A DNA stretch of 64,000 bases from Hyposmocoma kahamanoa (taxonomy: Eukaryota; Arthropoda; Insecta; Lepidoptera; Cosmopterigidae): the NCBI RefSeq assembly GCF_003589595.1, contig NW_020653750.1, positions 6,608,160 to 6,672,159 on the forward strand. Reading direction: 5' to 3'. Both the position numbers and the translations under genes were made by a program. The notes below the pieces were generated by a model, which was not told where the DNA came from, ran no database searches, and saw nothing but the letters and a program-made list of their open reading frames with translations. Numbering within the stretch: the first letter of the stretch is position 1; every line of letters begins with the position of its first letter. Of this stretch, positions 33,601 to 44,863 are shown one piece after another.

Positions 33601-33719
33601 GTTAGGAGGATCAGTTGTGTTACTAGAGCAGTTATTAAACATAAGTATATTTTTGAAATATTATCGTACATAACCTTAACATACATATGTCACCTTACAA
33701 GGCTTCATTCTTATTGACA

Positions 33720-35265
33720 TACACACATCAAAAAAAGTTTGCGATCAATAGCATAAGCCCCTATAATTCTTTAAATTTAACTTTATCAAGAAAAAATCTA
33801 TGTTGCATGCTTTCTTTAAATAGGAATACCCTGTTTGAAATTAAAATATAAAACTATTTTTTATTATTTATTTTAAAAAATTGAGCCATTAATCATAATG
33901 TAATAGTGATAGAAATTTCATAGAAAGAAAAAGACTGTTTAATTAAACTTAAACATAATTTATTATTAAAAGGTGTGAATTCAATATAAAATAACTCCTC
34001 CCCTGGCTCGAATACATGCGAAGATCCTCCTGGGCATGCTGAGGATCAAGTTATCCAGCATTTCCTGGGGTAACCTATCCCATTCTTCAATAGCGGCTTC
34101 CCTGAGCTCTGGAACTGTCTGGGGACGTGGCTCACGGTTCCATACTGCTCGTTTAAGAGCATCCCACGCGTGCTCTATTGGGTTTAAGTCGGGCGAGCCG
34201 GCAGGCCAGTCTAATCGTGTGATATCGTATTCTTGAAGAGCAGCATTGACTCGTTGAGCTCGATGTGCGGGCGCATTATCATCGACCAGTACAAATTGGT
34301 GCCCATGGTTTACTCGGAAAGGTCTGACGATATCATCAATAGCAACTGCTTTGTACATGTCTGCTGTCATGAAGCCCCGATACGGGATCAAAGGCGTTCT
34401 AGCTCCAATCATAATGCCACCCCAAAAGGACACCGATTTTCCGCCTTGCTGAACTGTTCCAGTGGCAGTTCTTTGTCTTTCACGGTCGCCTGGTCTTCTC
34501 CAGACACGGACACGTCGGTTATCTGGATGAGTGCTGATTCGGGATTCGTCAACGAAGAGACAGTTTTGCCAAATGTTTTCGTCCTCACCTTCTTCATTTT
34601 GCCGAAGTCTAGCCCACTGCAATCTTCGTTGTTGACGTTGCCGGGAATTGAGCGGAGCTCGCCAAGACCTCCGTGCTCGTAATCCAGCCTGGTGCAAGCA
34701 ATTGCGAACGGTCTGCGTGCTAACTTCAAGCCCAGAGGCGGCCCTGACTTCTGCTTTTATTTTAGTGGCGTTGATTGTTGGATCACGGGCTGCCAGCAAT
34801 CTAATATAGCGCTTTTGGGCAGCTGTCAAAACAGTTGGGCGACCGCTGCGAGGTCGGTCAGCTAAATTCCCCATTCCGTGATACCTCTGCAACGTAGCCA
34901 CGACACAGGATTGGGATATAGCAAGTCTGCGTGCTATTACTCTCGTGGTGTATCCTTCTTCCCTCAAAGTTACTATTCTAGCTCGTAAAACCTCTGATAA
35001 TCCTCTTGGCATTTTTTCAATCACAACTTTCCGCGAAAAATATCTTGAATCGCTTATAATTGACTAAATCAGATTTCTGAATGAGCGTAAGCTAGGACTG
35101 AAAGCCTTTTTATATGAAAAAACAATTGAACGAGGTCATTGTTTTATGTTCTAATTTATTTTTAAATAAAGAATCTAAAAAGAAGAAAAAATCATAATAT
35201 AATCTACAGTAACAAAAAAGATTTCAGTTTTTCGAAGTGATCGCAAACTTTTTTTGATGTGTGTA
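33720..35265 (-). mobile_element. complete Tc1-like transposon with 26-bp perfect TIRs and TA duplication
   Basis: The element spans 33722-35263 (1542 bp). The left TIR (33722-33747) begins CACACATCAAAAAAAGTTTG. The right TIR (35238-35263) is its exact reverse complement over all 26 bases. Both ends abut TA (33720-33721, 35264-35265), the duplicated target of IS630-Tc1-mariner elements. It holds one uninterrupted transposase gene on the minus strand. Perfect TIRs and an open frame point to recent insertion, and perhaps to activity. The flanks carry the TGCAGTATCTA motifs, so it may have landed in an older element. Confidence 0.93.
33981..35024 (-). CDS. Tc1-family DD34E transposase, intact 347 residues
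   Basis: Cut-and-paste transposase that binds the element's inverted ends and moves it to TA sites in the nucleus. Residues about 8-115 form two helix-turn-helix units (…LREEGYTTRVIARRLAIS… and …TINATKIKAEVRAASGLEVS…), with a basic GRPR-like linker, RPRSGRPT, near residues 57-64. The catalytic domain has D159 in FVDESR, D249 in LVDDNAPAH and E284 in DLNPIEHAWD. Exactly 34 residues separate D249 from E284, the Tc1 signature. Length matches the usual 340-350. Two starts are possible: M1 or the M at residue 5 (MPRGLSE), which resembles the usual family start. The frame is somewhat GC-richer than its flanks, as expected for a transferred element. No stop, frameshift or missing catalytic residue was seen. 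Confidence 0.95.
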   Translation of the reverse strand: MIEKMPRGLSEVLRARIVTLREEGYTTRVIARRLAISQSCVVATLQRYHGMGNLADRPRSGRPTVLTAAQKRYIRLLAARDPTINATKIKAEVRAASGLEVSTQTVRNCLHQAGLRARRSWRAPLNSRQRQQRRLQWARLRQNEEGEDENIWQNCLFVDESRISTHPDNRRVRVWRRPGDRERQRTATGTVQQGGKSVSFWGGIMIGARTPLIPYRGFMTADMYKAVAIDDIVRPFRVNHGHQFVLVDDNAPAHRAQRVNAALQEYDITRLDWPAGSPDLNPIEHAWDALKRAVWNREPRPQTVPELREAAIEEWDRLPQEMLDNLILSMPRRIFACIRARGGVILY

Positions 35266-36265
35266 TGCCACGTCGCTGTATCTTGCGTAGTTTTGAAGCT
35301 AGAGTAAATTTTAAACTATTTTCTTTAACCATTCTTTAATCACGTTTTTCTCGAAAACAGGTTTGACCACAGACCACATACATTGGGTTTGTTGTTACTG
35401 CACTCTTAGTTAGGAGGGCAGTACTGTTGACTGTACTTTATAGATGTTTAAAAATCTGAATAAAAATACTGTGTGTAAAAGCAAACTCAGAAATTATTCG
35501 TTTTATTTTTGTTACGTGCCGATTAATATGTACCTACAATACTTAATATTGTTTATTTCCAAGATTGGATATCTTTATTCAGTGATAGCAAAACAGGACA
35601 ACAGTTTATTTAGTTATGTGTTCTTAAAAAGAGAGAATTGGTCGTAATCTTTTTCTTGTCGTATCGTTGGCATACACTGTAATGATTGCTATCATGTTGA
35701 AAGAATTTGCCAATCGGCGTATATACTCGCCGATTGTTGTCCAGAGTATGCCAGACGTACTGGAAAGTACGTTGTGCAGTGAGGGTGCTTTCGTGCACTC
35801 CGTTGGTCGTAATAACCATGCTTGACATATACGAACCAGAAAGTTATTATCTAATCTACACAAGGAGACGCTGCAGCCAATCTCTTGAATTAATTTCTAT
35901 GCCATTGTCTATGACACGGATGAAGAAGAGAAAGAAATTTGAAATAAATGATTTTGATCGTAACCATAAACAAACGACGGTACAAAAACGTTACATTAAG
36001 TTACATGCGTTTCTTAATACGGCCCCTGTTCTTCTATACTTAACGATCAGCTAGACATATTACAGCCTTTTAGTCCCGTGATTCCATTTACGACACAAAA
36101 GCTCTAAAGTGTTTTAGGTGTCAATTTACAACTTGATACGAAATTGCTTTTAAATATGTTTAGGCGTGTTTTCGTTATTTTTGTTATATTTTGAAATTTT
36201 ATTTTGTTGTAGAAAATTGCATGATATTCTTTTATAGACGCATATTTGTTGCTACTGTTGTTAAT
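35266..36265. other. no recognisable gene
   Basis: TTACTGCACTCTTAGTTAGG then AGGGCAGTACTG (about 35396-35427) echoes GTTAGGAGGATCAG on the other side of the Tc1 copy (33600-33614). ORFs at 35610-36054 on both strands show no known domain. Confidence 0.4.
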
Positions 36266-36376
36266 GTACGCTTGGTGGTAAGTGACATGCCAACCTATAA
36301 CTGTTGGAGTGCCACTCAAAATTTAACACGCAAAGACCTGAGGGCCACTGCAAACGTTGCTCTGAGGCTGACATAC
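36266..36376 (-). repeat. SINE-like family 1, diverged fragment
   Basis: ACGCTTGGTGGTAAGTGACA, GTTGGAGTGCCACTCAAAAT and CGCAAAGACCTGAGGGCCAC match the 3' half of the family. It is heavily diverged. Confidence 0.6.
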
Positions 36377-37148
36377 GTAGTCGTCTTGTGGGCCACAAAT
36401 TCATTCAAGTGTCAATTAAGTACGCTTCTATAATAAGGTTCCGATTGATATTAAAAATTTGCCATTCACGAGGTTTAAAACTATAGAGTAACAAAATCTC
36501 TACACTATAGGTTTTTTATACAGCTTCTGCGTACTTGGATGACAAAATCCATTATAGTGACCCGTTTAGGTCTTGCAAGTCTCAATTTAGGATGTTTGAA
36601 ATTAATATTGTGAGTGACAAATGTGTACAAATGTTTATTTACAAAGAGTGAACCCTAGAGTTTATTGTTCATTCTTCTCATGGGAATCTGCTTTAAGAAT
36701 GAGCAGTATAACGATGTCAAGTGTAATTTGCTTACGTACGAAATAAAGATTTTTTGACTTTAACATTTGACATAAAGTTGATAAAATCCCATGTGCTTGT
36801 ACTTTCGCCAGCCCTCGGCAATAAGGAATTATGAGAAATCTTGTCTTACGAGTTGATGATGATGATGATGTAACATAAAATTGTATTTTCCTTTCTAATT
36901 GATATATGACATTAAATAAGTATATTATGCGATCCAAAACATCAATTGATGTCAATGAAAATAATATTATTTATTGATAAATACGAGGGAAAGCTTAAAT
37001 TCGTTACCCACAGTACCGAGCCAGCAACGAGAAACCAGTGTGTACGTCTCAGATTGTACGAACACCTACCCACCAATCTAAAACGTGTTATACTCGTAAA
37101 CGAACTTGTAGACGAAATGCTTTATAGCCAACTGAAACTCCTTTTATT
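36377..37148. other. no recognisable feature
   Basis: Only a short (GAT)5 run near 36855 and unremarkable ORFs. Confidence 0.45.
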
Positions 37149-37235
37149 AACCAACTTGAAAAAAAGGAGGATGTTCTCAATTCGATTGTATTTTTTTTGT
37201 GAATCGAGTTCGATGACACTTTTTTGTTGGAAAGA
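37149..37235 (+). mobile_element. family 2 element, 5' fragment
   Basis: AACCAACTTGAAAAAAAGGA, GGATGTTCTCAATTCGATTG and TTTTTTGTTGGAAAGAGG show the left third of the family. The right end is absent. The 150-codon frame crossing it is therefore spurious. Confidence 0.6.
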
Positions 37236-38147
37236 GGTTCCCCCACACGAATTTTTCTATGTGCTTGGGTCATGTCATTGTATTTGGTTTTTCATCGACA
37301 TTTTTAGCCGCAGCGCAATCTATGATATTTCGTCACCCAGTTACATACCTTTACAGCTACCAGCCCCGGCTAGAGATGTCGCTATTCATTGTATTTAAAT
37401 ATAAAATTCATTATTGGATAATTAATTCTACTGTGAATTTCTGTTTAAGAAATTTTAGTTTTTTTTAATGTGACTTTGTTGTATCTCGACAATATTTTGT
37501 TTTCTTTTTACTTAAAATGTTTTGGTTCATATAAATCATTGTTGTTGCATTTAGTCACGGTCATATTATCCCTTGACATCGTATTTTAAATTGTAATATG
37601 GATAAAAACATTGATATACCAGATGTCGCCACGAGCGCCAAATACCTTGTTATATTTGAAACTCATTTGTTTTACATTTACGAGGTACAATTTATCAAAG
37701 TTACTCTAATTTCTAGTGATAACAAACTGAACATGAAAATGAACTAGATGGCGCTTATTTCACATTTTAGTGGATTCTGCCGACTATTCTTTTATTTTGT
37801 TTAGGTTTAGCGCCATCTACCCACGTTAGCTAGCGTTAATTTTTAAATTCATTTGTAACACACAATGCCATCTATTGATACGCACGTTTGTCAAAGTTCG
37901 GAATATAATTTTTGCTCTTGGTCAATATTTGAATAATATTAGAAAGAAAAACAAAAGACTATTAGTATTTCATATTAAAGAGGAATTAATTAATCTCCAC
38001 AGCCATTTACATAACACTACTACTACTTCCAAGCTATCGGTCAGCGCCATCAAGGCATAAGACGGGATTTTGACCATTTTCAAAGTTACAATCTGTGGTA
38101 TGGAGATTAGACGTCCTTTTGAGATATTGGTCCATGGTAATACGTAA
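37236..38147. other. no recognisable feature up to the assembly gap
   Basis: AT-rich sequence with scattered AGATGGCGC-like steps (37740-37820) that recur in many insect genomes, but no delimitable element. Confidence 0.4.
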
Positions 38148-38157
38148 NNNNNNNNNN
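38148..38157. other. assembly gap (10 N)
   Basis: Exactly ten Ns, the usual placeholder for a gap of unknown size. ATTGGTCC just before and GGACCAAT just after are inverted copies, so a hairpin may have blocked assembly. Confidence 0.95.
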
Positions 38158-38185
38158 AAGACGGACCAATTAATTTGTGATATGA

Positions 38186-38655
38186 CCAATGGTCGGAAAA
38201 AGGAGTTCCACATGTATAGATATAGCTACAAAGAGCGACATAGAGTTGATAAAACCACCAAATACTATTTAATTGCTTTTTTCGAATTCCGGATTTCCGG
38301 AAATGATTTTACTGCATTGTAAGACAAAACTACTGACCTAGGAAGTCGAAGTTGAATTTCAAAGTAATTCTAATAGTGCCATGTAAAAAAATGCAGTAGA
38401 TAACTGATCTTAATTATAGCACAGAATAAAAAGTTACGAGAATGGTCACTCTCCGCCCCTCCCTAACTTTAAATACCGCATCGCGCCCCGCATATTGACG
38501 GTCACATTGCAGGAACAGCAACAAGGCTGTCAGCGAGCCATTTGCTCTAAAGACAGCACGTTGATATCTATACTGTTTAAAATTATTTATTATAAATGTA
38601 CCTTACTATTGAACCATATACCTATATGTGTGGATCACCTTTTTCCGACCGTTGG
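38186..38655. mobile_element. 470-bp inverted-repeat element with 33-bp ends
   Basis: The left arm CCAATGGTCGGAAAAAGGAG… (38186-38218) and right arm …CCTTTTTCCGACCGTTGG (38623-38655) are complementary at about 28 of 33 positions. There is no transposase inside. The middle includes a GC-richer patch (38450-38550). The right end is followed within 25 bases by a family 1 fragment. Confidence 0.6.
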
Positions 38656-38679
38656 ACATAACAAATAAAGGATTATTTG

Positions 38680-38767
38680 CCCTTCAAAACTACGCTTGGC
38701 GGCAGAAATTAGTTTGGTGGCAGTATTTCCCGGAGCAAACTTACACAACGAGCTCTACTACTGCCTA
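38680..38767 (-). repeat. SINE-like family 1, 5' fragment
   Basis: CCCTTCAAAACTACGCTTGG, CGGCAGAAATTAGTTTGGTG and GAGCTCTACTACTGCCTA cover the 5' end of the element. Confidence 0.65.
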
Positions 38768-40276
38768 TTATTGTTACATAATTATTGTTGTAAGTTTTGG
38801 TTTTGCTAAGAATTGCGAAAACACTAGCTATTTGTGACTTGCAGGCGTAAATTAGTGGTCTCTAGTTGGTAGCTAGTCGACATCAGTCAAGATTTTTATT
38901 TCGCATGAATTTAAAAAGAGATTCAGAGACAGCCTATAAAATAAACGTAATTACTACCTACAATTTTCCTCAAAGTGCTAGTCTTTCATCACTTCTCATT
39001 AAGGACATTTAATTTGTACAATTATCCGTCTAATAATTGGTCTTTATTGTTAAGAGTGAATTTTGACCGGTGTCGTAATGGTTCTCGCTCTAATTACTTA
39101 TGAATTGAGTGCTTAATTTCAGTTACTGTTCGATTTTAAGATTACTACTTTTATCTTTCCTTGAGGGGTGAAGATCTCGTATAAGGAACGATGTTTAATT
39201 GATTAAATTATAACTTTCCGCCAATCAACAATCTGGCGATTTTGAATTATTCTCGGAATATATGATAATGTAGGTAAGAACACAAAACCGAATGCGACTA
39301 ACTTTCGCCCATGTTAAGTAACAAGTTTCATCACTTTGTTACCGAGGTTAATGAAGCTTCTCGAGCATTCTGGAACATTCGCAGATATTCTCCTCGAAAC
39401 GAAAGGGGGGAAATAAAAAGTACTACACGAAAGGGTTATAATATTATGTTGCAAATGTATTCCATGCGATCTGAAATTTAAATGCGAGTTCATCAAAGTT
39501 TCTGCTCAGTGAAATCAGTAATGTGTGTGTGACTGCCTGAGCGGCGTGAGAAATACCATGCGATTCAAGTGTGGTAGTTAGTTCATACAGTATAATAAAC
39601 TACCAGCAAGTATTGTTCTAGGTATAAGGGAAATTCAACTCAGAAATTTACTCATCTTATTTGAGTTCTCTTTCATTGCTTGTAGGGTGTTTCTGCAGAT
39701 CCCGGAATAGAAGGCTAAGTAGAGCCAGTGCAATTATACACACTTTTAGACTTTATTCAACGACCGGTGCTGCCTTTGCTACGGTTTACTTATTATCGCA
39801 AAGTTTGGCCTTCTAATAGTTTTATACACTTCCCCTTGTTCATTGAAAAGTGGGGACTAAAACAATCACAGAAGGTTCGTCGTTATAAGGACAAGGTAGG
39901 AAAGAAAAAGAAAATCCCAGCCATTATGCTTTCCGCAACATATGGGAGATAGCTGAAATGAAAGTGACTTCAGATTTCGATATTAGTTGGACAATCGGCG
40001 CACGCGGATAACAAATTTTTTCCAACCAAAATATACTACTTTTTGTTTAGACTGTGAACACACGACGTCTTTTTGAGCAAATTTCTGTAATTAGTGTAAT
40101 TTATCTCCTTATTAGCAAAACTCTTGAGTGATTATAATTGATCCATTTGAATAAATAAACTCTTGGCAAATGAATGACATGACCTTTTCTGTAGTAAATA
40201 AATTTTCTGAAGAAATATCTTTAATAAGATTTTTGAACAGTCAGTAGACACAAGTTTTAGAATGTCACAATAATAT
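38768..40276. other. no recognisable feature
   Basis: AT-rich and unassigned. Short ORFs at 39314-39496 and 39728-39952 have no recognisable domain. Confidence 0.5.
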
Positions 40277-40535
40277 TCGTGCGCCTGGTGGTAAGCGACA
40301 TCCATGACATCCCTGTCCAAAAGTTGCAATGGCACTCAGAGCTTTAAATCGCAAAGATCTGAGGGGTATTGCCATTGCGCCCGTCACCCTGAGACATAAT
40401 ATGACAAGTCCCATGTGCCTGTAATTTCACCAGCACACTCACCCTTCAAAACCGGAACGCAGTGATGCTCACGTTATTATTTGCTTGGCTGCAGAAATAG
40501 GTAAGGTTAAGGTAGTACTTCCCTGGACGAGCTCT
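40277..40535 (-). repeat. SINE-like family 1, copy lacking its A-rich end
   Basis: Runs from CGTGCGCCTGGTGGTAAGCG to CCCTGGACGAGCTCTTT. The 3' A-rich end is replaced by TCACAATAATATT. The 5' end is cut short by the family 2 element that starts ten bases later. Confidence 0.8.
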
Positions 40536-40545
40536 TTAATATTTT

Positions 40546-40794
40546 TAACCGAGTTTAAAAAAAAGGAGGAGGTTCTCACTCATTCTACTGTATTTTTTTG
40601 TATGTATGTTACGCGATAACTCCAACGCATTTGTGAGCCGATTTTGATGATTATTGTTGGAAAGAGGGTACCATTTAAATTTGAAGAAAATATTCCACCT
40701 CTAAGGGTGTAAAACTAAGGGATGAATCCGGTAACCGATTTCAATAGAACTTGGCGTATAGATGTAATTATACGAATTTTTGAGGTGGTTTTTT
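40546..40794 (+). mobile_element. family 2 element, near full length
   Basis: Left end TAACCGAGTTTAAAAAAAAG, right end AATTTTTGAGGTGGTTTTTT. It has the complete series of body landmarks from AGGAGGAGGTTCTCA to CCGGTAACCGATTTCAATAG. It probably inserted into the 5' part of the family 1 copy before it. Confidence 0.7.
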
Positions 40795-41820
40795 CAGGTG
40801 CTGAGATTATTTGTATTGATTTTGACTTTCAAGTTCTGTACTGTGTTTCAATTACTGTACTTGTGTTAATGCTATTCTCTGACATTTTTTTGGTATTCTA
40901 TCATTGTACTTTTGTCTTTTGTAGTTGTCTTCACAATTTCATACATTATGTAACTTGTTTCAAAAATTCCTTCAGTAGTTTTTTCTGGTCATGGTCGTTA
41001 ATCTTTTATTCACCCGATCCACATTCATATAACCTGTTATAAAAATCATATCTCAAAACAACTTACTAATTTACAAAGTTGTTTAACATATTATATCTAT
41101 TATAAAGAAAAACTTGGCAAAGAAGTTTTATCATTAGTGAGTCAACATATTTGCCTGTGTCCTGAAAACAACTTGTTACATACATACATCCTAATGTTAC
41201 GAGCCGGTGCCTCATCTTGCAGTATGAACATCGAAAGCAAAACGTATTATTTTTCTGACATCGTACATTTTCCTGAACTTAAATGTTATTATGTTTTAAG
41301 GAAAAAATCTTTATAATTGAATCTTCCGATTGGTATCATGAAAATACAGGTGTTTTTTCACATTTGGTCGGTTCGATTCAGAGAAGACGCTAGCAACTTT
41401 TAACAGTCTTTGAATGTAGTATTACTTACTTTTAAAACTAAAATAATGTCTCCTTGAAGCAAAATACCCTATATGCAATACTTAAAGTACTTTCCCTCGG
41501 TGTGACATAGCCGTGTGATAATCTGTGTACCTGCTAAGTTTATAACACTTTATCATACTGCAAAATCTTTACACTGTATATGTTCCATCAATTTACACAA
41601 AGCGTCTGGTTCTACAATCATAGTCCGTATAACTAAGGAGTGGAAGACTTTGCCGTGTTCTATATTTAACGAACGTTATTTTCTATATATTTTTAAGGTC
41701 AGAGTTAGCTGAAGCAATATTCATACAAAAAGAAAAAAAGTTGTAAACAGTAAATTAAGTATTACTTTTATATATTATTTTGGATATTATATGCTAAGTG
41801 CGATTTCAAATGACTGGTGA
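40795..41820. other. no recognisable feature
   Basis: The 106-codon plus-strand frame starting at 40722 begins inside the family 2 element and then runs through T-rich sequence giving an F/C/L-rich peptide. This is a composition artefact. Confidence 0.5.
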
Positions 41821-41821
41821 A

Positions 41822-42110
41822 CTTCCATCACCATCAACCTATTTATACGTCACTACTGGGCACGGATAGAGACCCGTCTTGGAGAAGAGAGGAGTCTCTT
41901 CTTCTTCTTCACAACGTTTTCCGAGGGTTTCCGAATCTTCTTCGACGTGCAGATTTCTACACGATGTTTTCCTTCACCGAAAAGCTTGTGGTAAATTTCA
42001 AATTAAATTTCGCTCATGAATTCCGAAACTGAGAGGTACCAGCCCGGGTCCGAGCCCACAGCCTCAGCTCGAGAGGCAAGGTTAAACCATTGAATTACCA
42101 TGGCTTTTTT
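41822..42110 (-). repeat. full-length tRNA-derived SINE with LINE-type tail
   Basis: Minus strand: the tRNA-like head AGCCATGGTAATTCAATGGT with an A-box-like TGGTAATTCAATGG and a B-box-like GGGCTCGGACCC, then the body TTTTCGGTGAAGGAAAACAT, CGTGTAGAAATCTGCACG, and the tail CCGTGCCCAGTAGTGACGTA then TAAATAGGTTGATGGTGATGG. This head-body-tail order fits the known class of lepidopteran SINEs that borrow a LINE 3' end. A (TTC)n expansion sits mid-body. Confidence 0.7.
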
Positions 42111-42519
42111 GTAAACTGCCAAACCAGTTGTAATCATGAAGATTTAAGACATTTGAACTTTGGTAAAGATATTACATACAAGGAATTTTATTGATGGTCA
42201 TTTATTTTTATTACGCCGAGAGGTATAATGAGAAATGTGTGTTATAATGCAAATTTTTTCTTTCAAAAATTTTGCATATGGAGATTACATTTTCGATACA
42301 AATTGAACTACTTCTCGAACTTCCTGTGAGCGATGAAGAGAGTTAAGATCCGCTTTAAATATTAACTGGTGTATTCTACGATTTTAGCGTTACTTTGCCA
42401 TCTATTATTTGTGATTTGTCGACATGTAACAGAAAAAAAAAGACTTTCACAGATATCTCATAGTACGTCTTAAAAGCTGTTTAAACCACAAAGAAGACAA
42501 CAAGCACATGAAGAAATTT
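42111..42519. other. no recognisable feature
   Basis: AT-rich, no ORF or repeat assigned. Confidence 0.45.
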
Positions 42520-42680
42520 GTGAGGTCTGCTAAATTGTTCCGAAGCTCTGTTGGGAGAGCGGTTAGCCAAGGGTCTGGAAAACAGGTATTGGTTCCAATC
42601 CAGCCGGATCAAAGGATTTTTTTTGTGTTTGTTCGATCTTTGTGTCAATAATAAGACTAAATTTAAAAATATTTATAAAA
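42520..42680 (+). repeat. tRNA-derived SINE (GATCAAAGGATTTTT tail type)
   Basis: Head GAAGCTCTGTTGGGAGAGCG then GTTAGCCAAGGGTCTGG. B box GGTTCCAATCC at 42591-42601, then CCGGATCAAAGGATTTTTTT and TGTTCGATCTTTGTGTCAAT. Same family as the copies at 25.6, 54.7 and 63.6 kb, judged by the tail. Confidence 0.65.
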
Positions 42681-43620
42681 AAAATATAAACAATTCTTCG
42701 ATATTTGAAAACAGCTACAAAGTTAAATTTCTTCAAGTGTGTTCAACCATTTCTTTCTTAACAAAAGTCCCTATTTCCTGAAACACTCAACAAAAGGTAA
42801 ATCCTTTTCCATAGTCCACAATCTTGTTACAGCGGCCGGCTGGCGATAATAAGCTTTTATCGTCCCCTTAAGAAAAATAAATGCAATCATATTACTAAAT
42901 CTTTTCTAAAATTTCGTAACTCTATACAGTATCCTGTATTTATAATTGGACAGGCGAGGTGCATAGAGTAAAATTACCAATGCAAATTTCGAGGGTCATT
43001 TTATATTGATGAATTTTCTTTTAATCAAAGTTTTATTTTGCTTAGATGTTTTTATGTCGTATTTGTGAGAGTGGTCGTGGCGTTGTTCTCTACAACTTCG
43101 ATTTCATCTTTGTGACTTTCAGTTTACTTAGACGTTTGTTTATAGCAAACTTTGTGATTGTTAATTATCCTTATTGAAATCGAGAACTTTGTACCTAATT
43201 ATGATGCCGGGCCGTGTATCATGGGCTAATGGAAAGTTACTAAAATGTTTCACCACTGATGCTAGCTATCACTCTTGTTTATATATCATACGTTAAAAAA
43301 TTATAACGGCATTTCCATCATTGCATTGTATGACTTAATACAGCCTTCCCCTTTCCATCATCGGGGACTAGGCTGGGGTTCCACCCTTATGTTGTGGATA
43401 TTCCAAGGATTTGTACGGAGTGTTCCGCTTCCACCTTTATGTGGCGAAAGGCTTTGAAGTGGAATTCCCTGCGTGCAGACTTCATTCCATGATCGCTCTA
43501 ACTTTTGCTTTTTCAATGCGAGAGTGAATAGATATTATTTATGTGTGCGTGCTTCATCGTCGACCTGATCGTCATTTTCCATCAAGTGGAGGTCAAACGT
43601 TTATTTTTAAATAATAAAAT
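42681..43620. other. no recognisable feature
   Basis: A short patch at 43340-43460 (CCTTTCCATCATCGGGGACT, TTCCACCCTTATG…CTTCCACCTTTATG) shows a local CCACC(C)TTATG duplication but no family. Confidence 0.4.
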
Positions 43621-43625
43621 GTTAT

Positions 43626-43730
43626 GAAATGTTGGTTTGTTTGAAAAAACAAATATACGCGATATAAATCCGGAAAAGTAGTTTCATTTCCTATGTGTAA
43701 CAAGAGTGAAAACCTAAGAACTCGATATGT
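43626..43730 (-). repeat. family 3 repeat, partial
   Basis: GAAATGTTGGTTTGTTTGAA, CAAATATACGCGATATAAAT, CCGGAAAAGTAGTTTCATTT and then GTGTAACAAGAGTGAAAACC TAAGAACTCG. It supplies the part joining the GAGTTCTTAGGTTTTC end to the body in one sense. Confidence 0.65.
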
Positions 43731-44142
43731 TATAAAAATCAAATAATCGGCAAGAAGTAATAACTGATATGTGTACGTGCATGGTTTTCCTAAACATTTG
43801 TAAATATTTTCTAAACTATTCAGAATACCTTTTATTTCGTCTTGCAATTTAGTACACATGTTATAAGACAAAGACAGTTAAATAAAAAAAAGTAAAAAAA
43901 TAGTTTAGCAAGATAGTTTAAATATAAAAAAATACAAACGAAAACATGAAAGAAAACTTGAAACGTATAAAAACAATATCTCGCTTTCGATGAATGCAAA
44001 ACTGGGGATGATGTGTACACAAAACAAAGCACATGTCAATTTTAACAATATTTATGATCTACAAAAAACTCCGTTTGTTAAGCTGGTAAGGTGTACATTA
44101 TAACGTTTGAGACGAGTAATGCACTAAAGTGGAAAACGTGTG

Positions 44143-44255
44143 AAGTCCCCAACCCACACTGGGCCAGCGTGGCGGACTATGATCTCAACCTCGTCTGAGA
44201 GGAGACCAGTCCCTAGCAGTAGGACGTTTTAATGGGTTATAATTATTATTATTCT
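44143..44255 (+). repeat. RTE-like LINE 3' tail with TTA microsatellite
   Basis: CCCCAACCCACACTGGGCCA, GCGTGGCGGACTATGATCTC, TCTGAGAGGAGACCAGTCCC and AGTAGGACGTTTTAATGGGT then (TTA)n. This order is the classic 3' end of RTE-clade LINEs found in many insects. No reverse transcriptase sequence lies upstream, so the copy is heavily 5'-truncated. Confidence 0.75.
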
Positions 44256-44863
44256 ATTCATATAAGTTCATTTTGAAAATAAACAGTTTATTGTTTTAAA
44301 ATGCAATGTCGAATAAAAGTTTGTACTCGTATAGATTTGTCTGTATCATTCTCTCACAGCTCAAAATATACAGAAAAATGCTCTCTCGACAAAGGATCAT
44401 TTTTCACCGGTTTGTATTCCTCGGAAAAGCCGTACTATCTCAAAACCTCGCGACAGAAATAACCCTACCAAAACTGTGAGCCCGACGTGGGCTCGGTTTC
44501 ATTTTTCATTCTCAATGCAAGTCCCAAAGTCGCTTGAAACTCGACGGTTTAATATAAAGGCAATAAATAAGGCATAATAAGCTTTCGTTCCTGAACCTCG
44601 AGTTTCTTAAGTTGATGGAGAAAGTTGAGCCTTCTAGTGGGGTTTTGCGGAAATTAAACACCCGAATAACAATTTGGGGGATTGCTAGTTTCACAAGTGA
44701 AATAGATCCTTTTGTTAATAAGTTTTCAATGAGTGGCCCGAGTCGTTTAACAATACACAATTAATTGTGTAATTTATTGCCAATTTGTACCCTGAAATTA
44801 TGGCGATAATATTGACTTCGTGACGTCAAGAAATGACTCTTGGTAAACGTATAATATTGTAGA

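Noticed and set aside
34036..34729. ORFs of 66-149 codons on both strands within the Tc1 element
   Set aside because: They lie opposite or out of frame to the intact transposase and have no features of their own.
36946..37398. 150-codon plus-strand ORF
   Set aside because: It runs through a family 2 repeat fragment (37149-37235) and shows no domain or conserved pattern. Length alone is not persuasive in 64 kb.
40722..41042. 106-codon F/C/L-rich ORF
   Set aside because: Begins inside a family 2 element and continues in T-rich DNA. The hydrophobic look is a composition effect.
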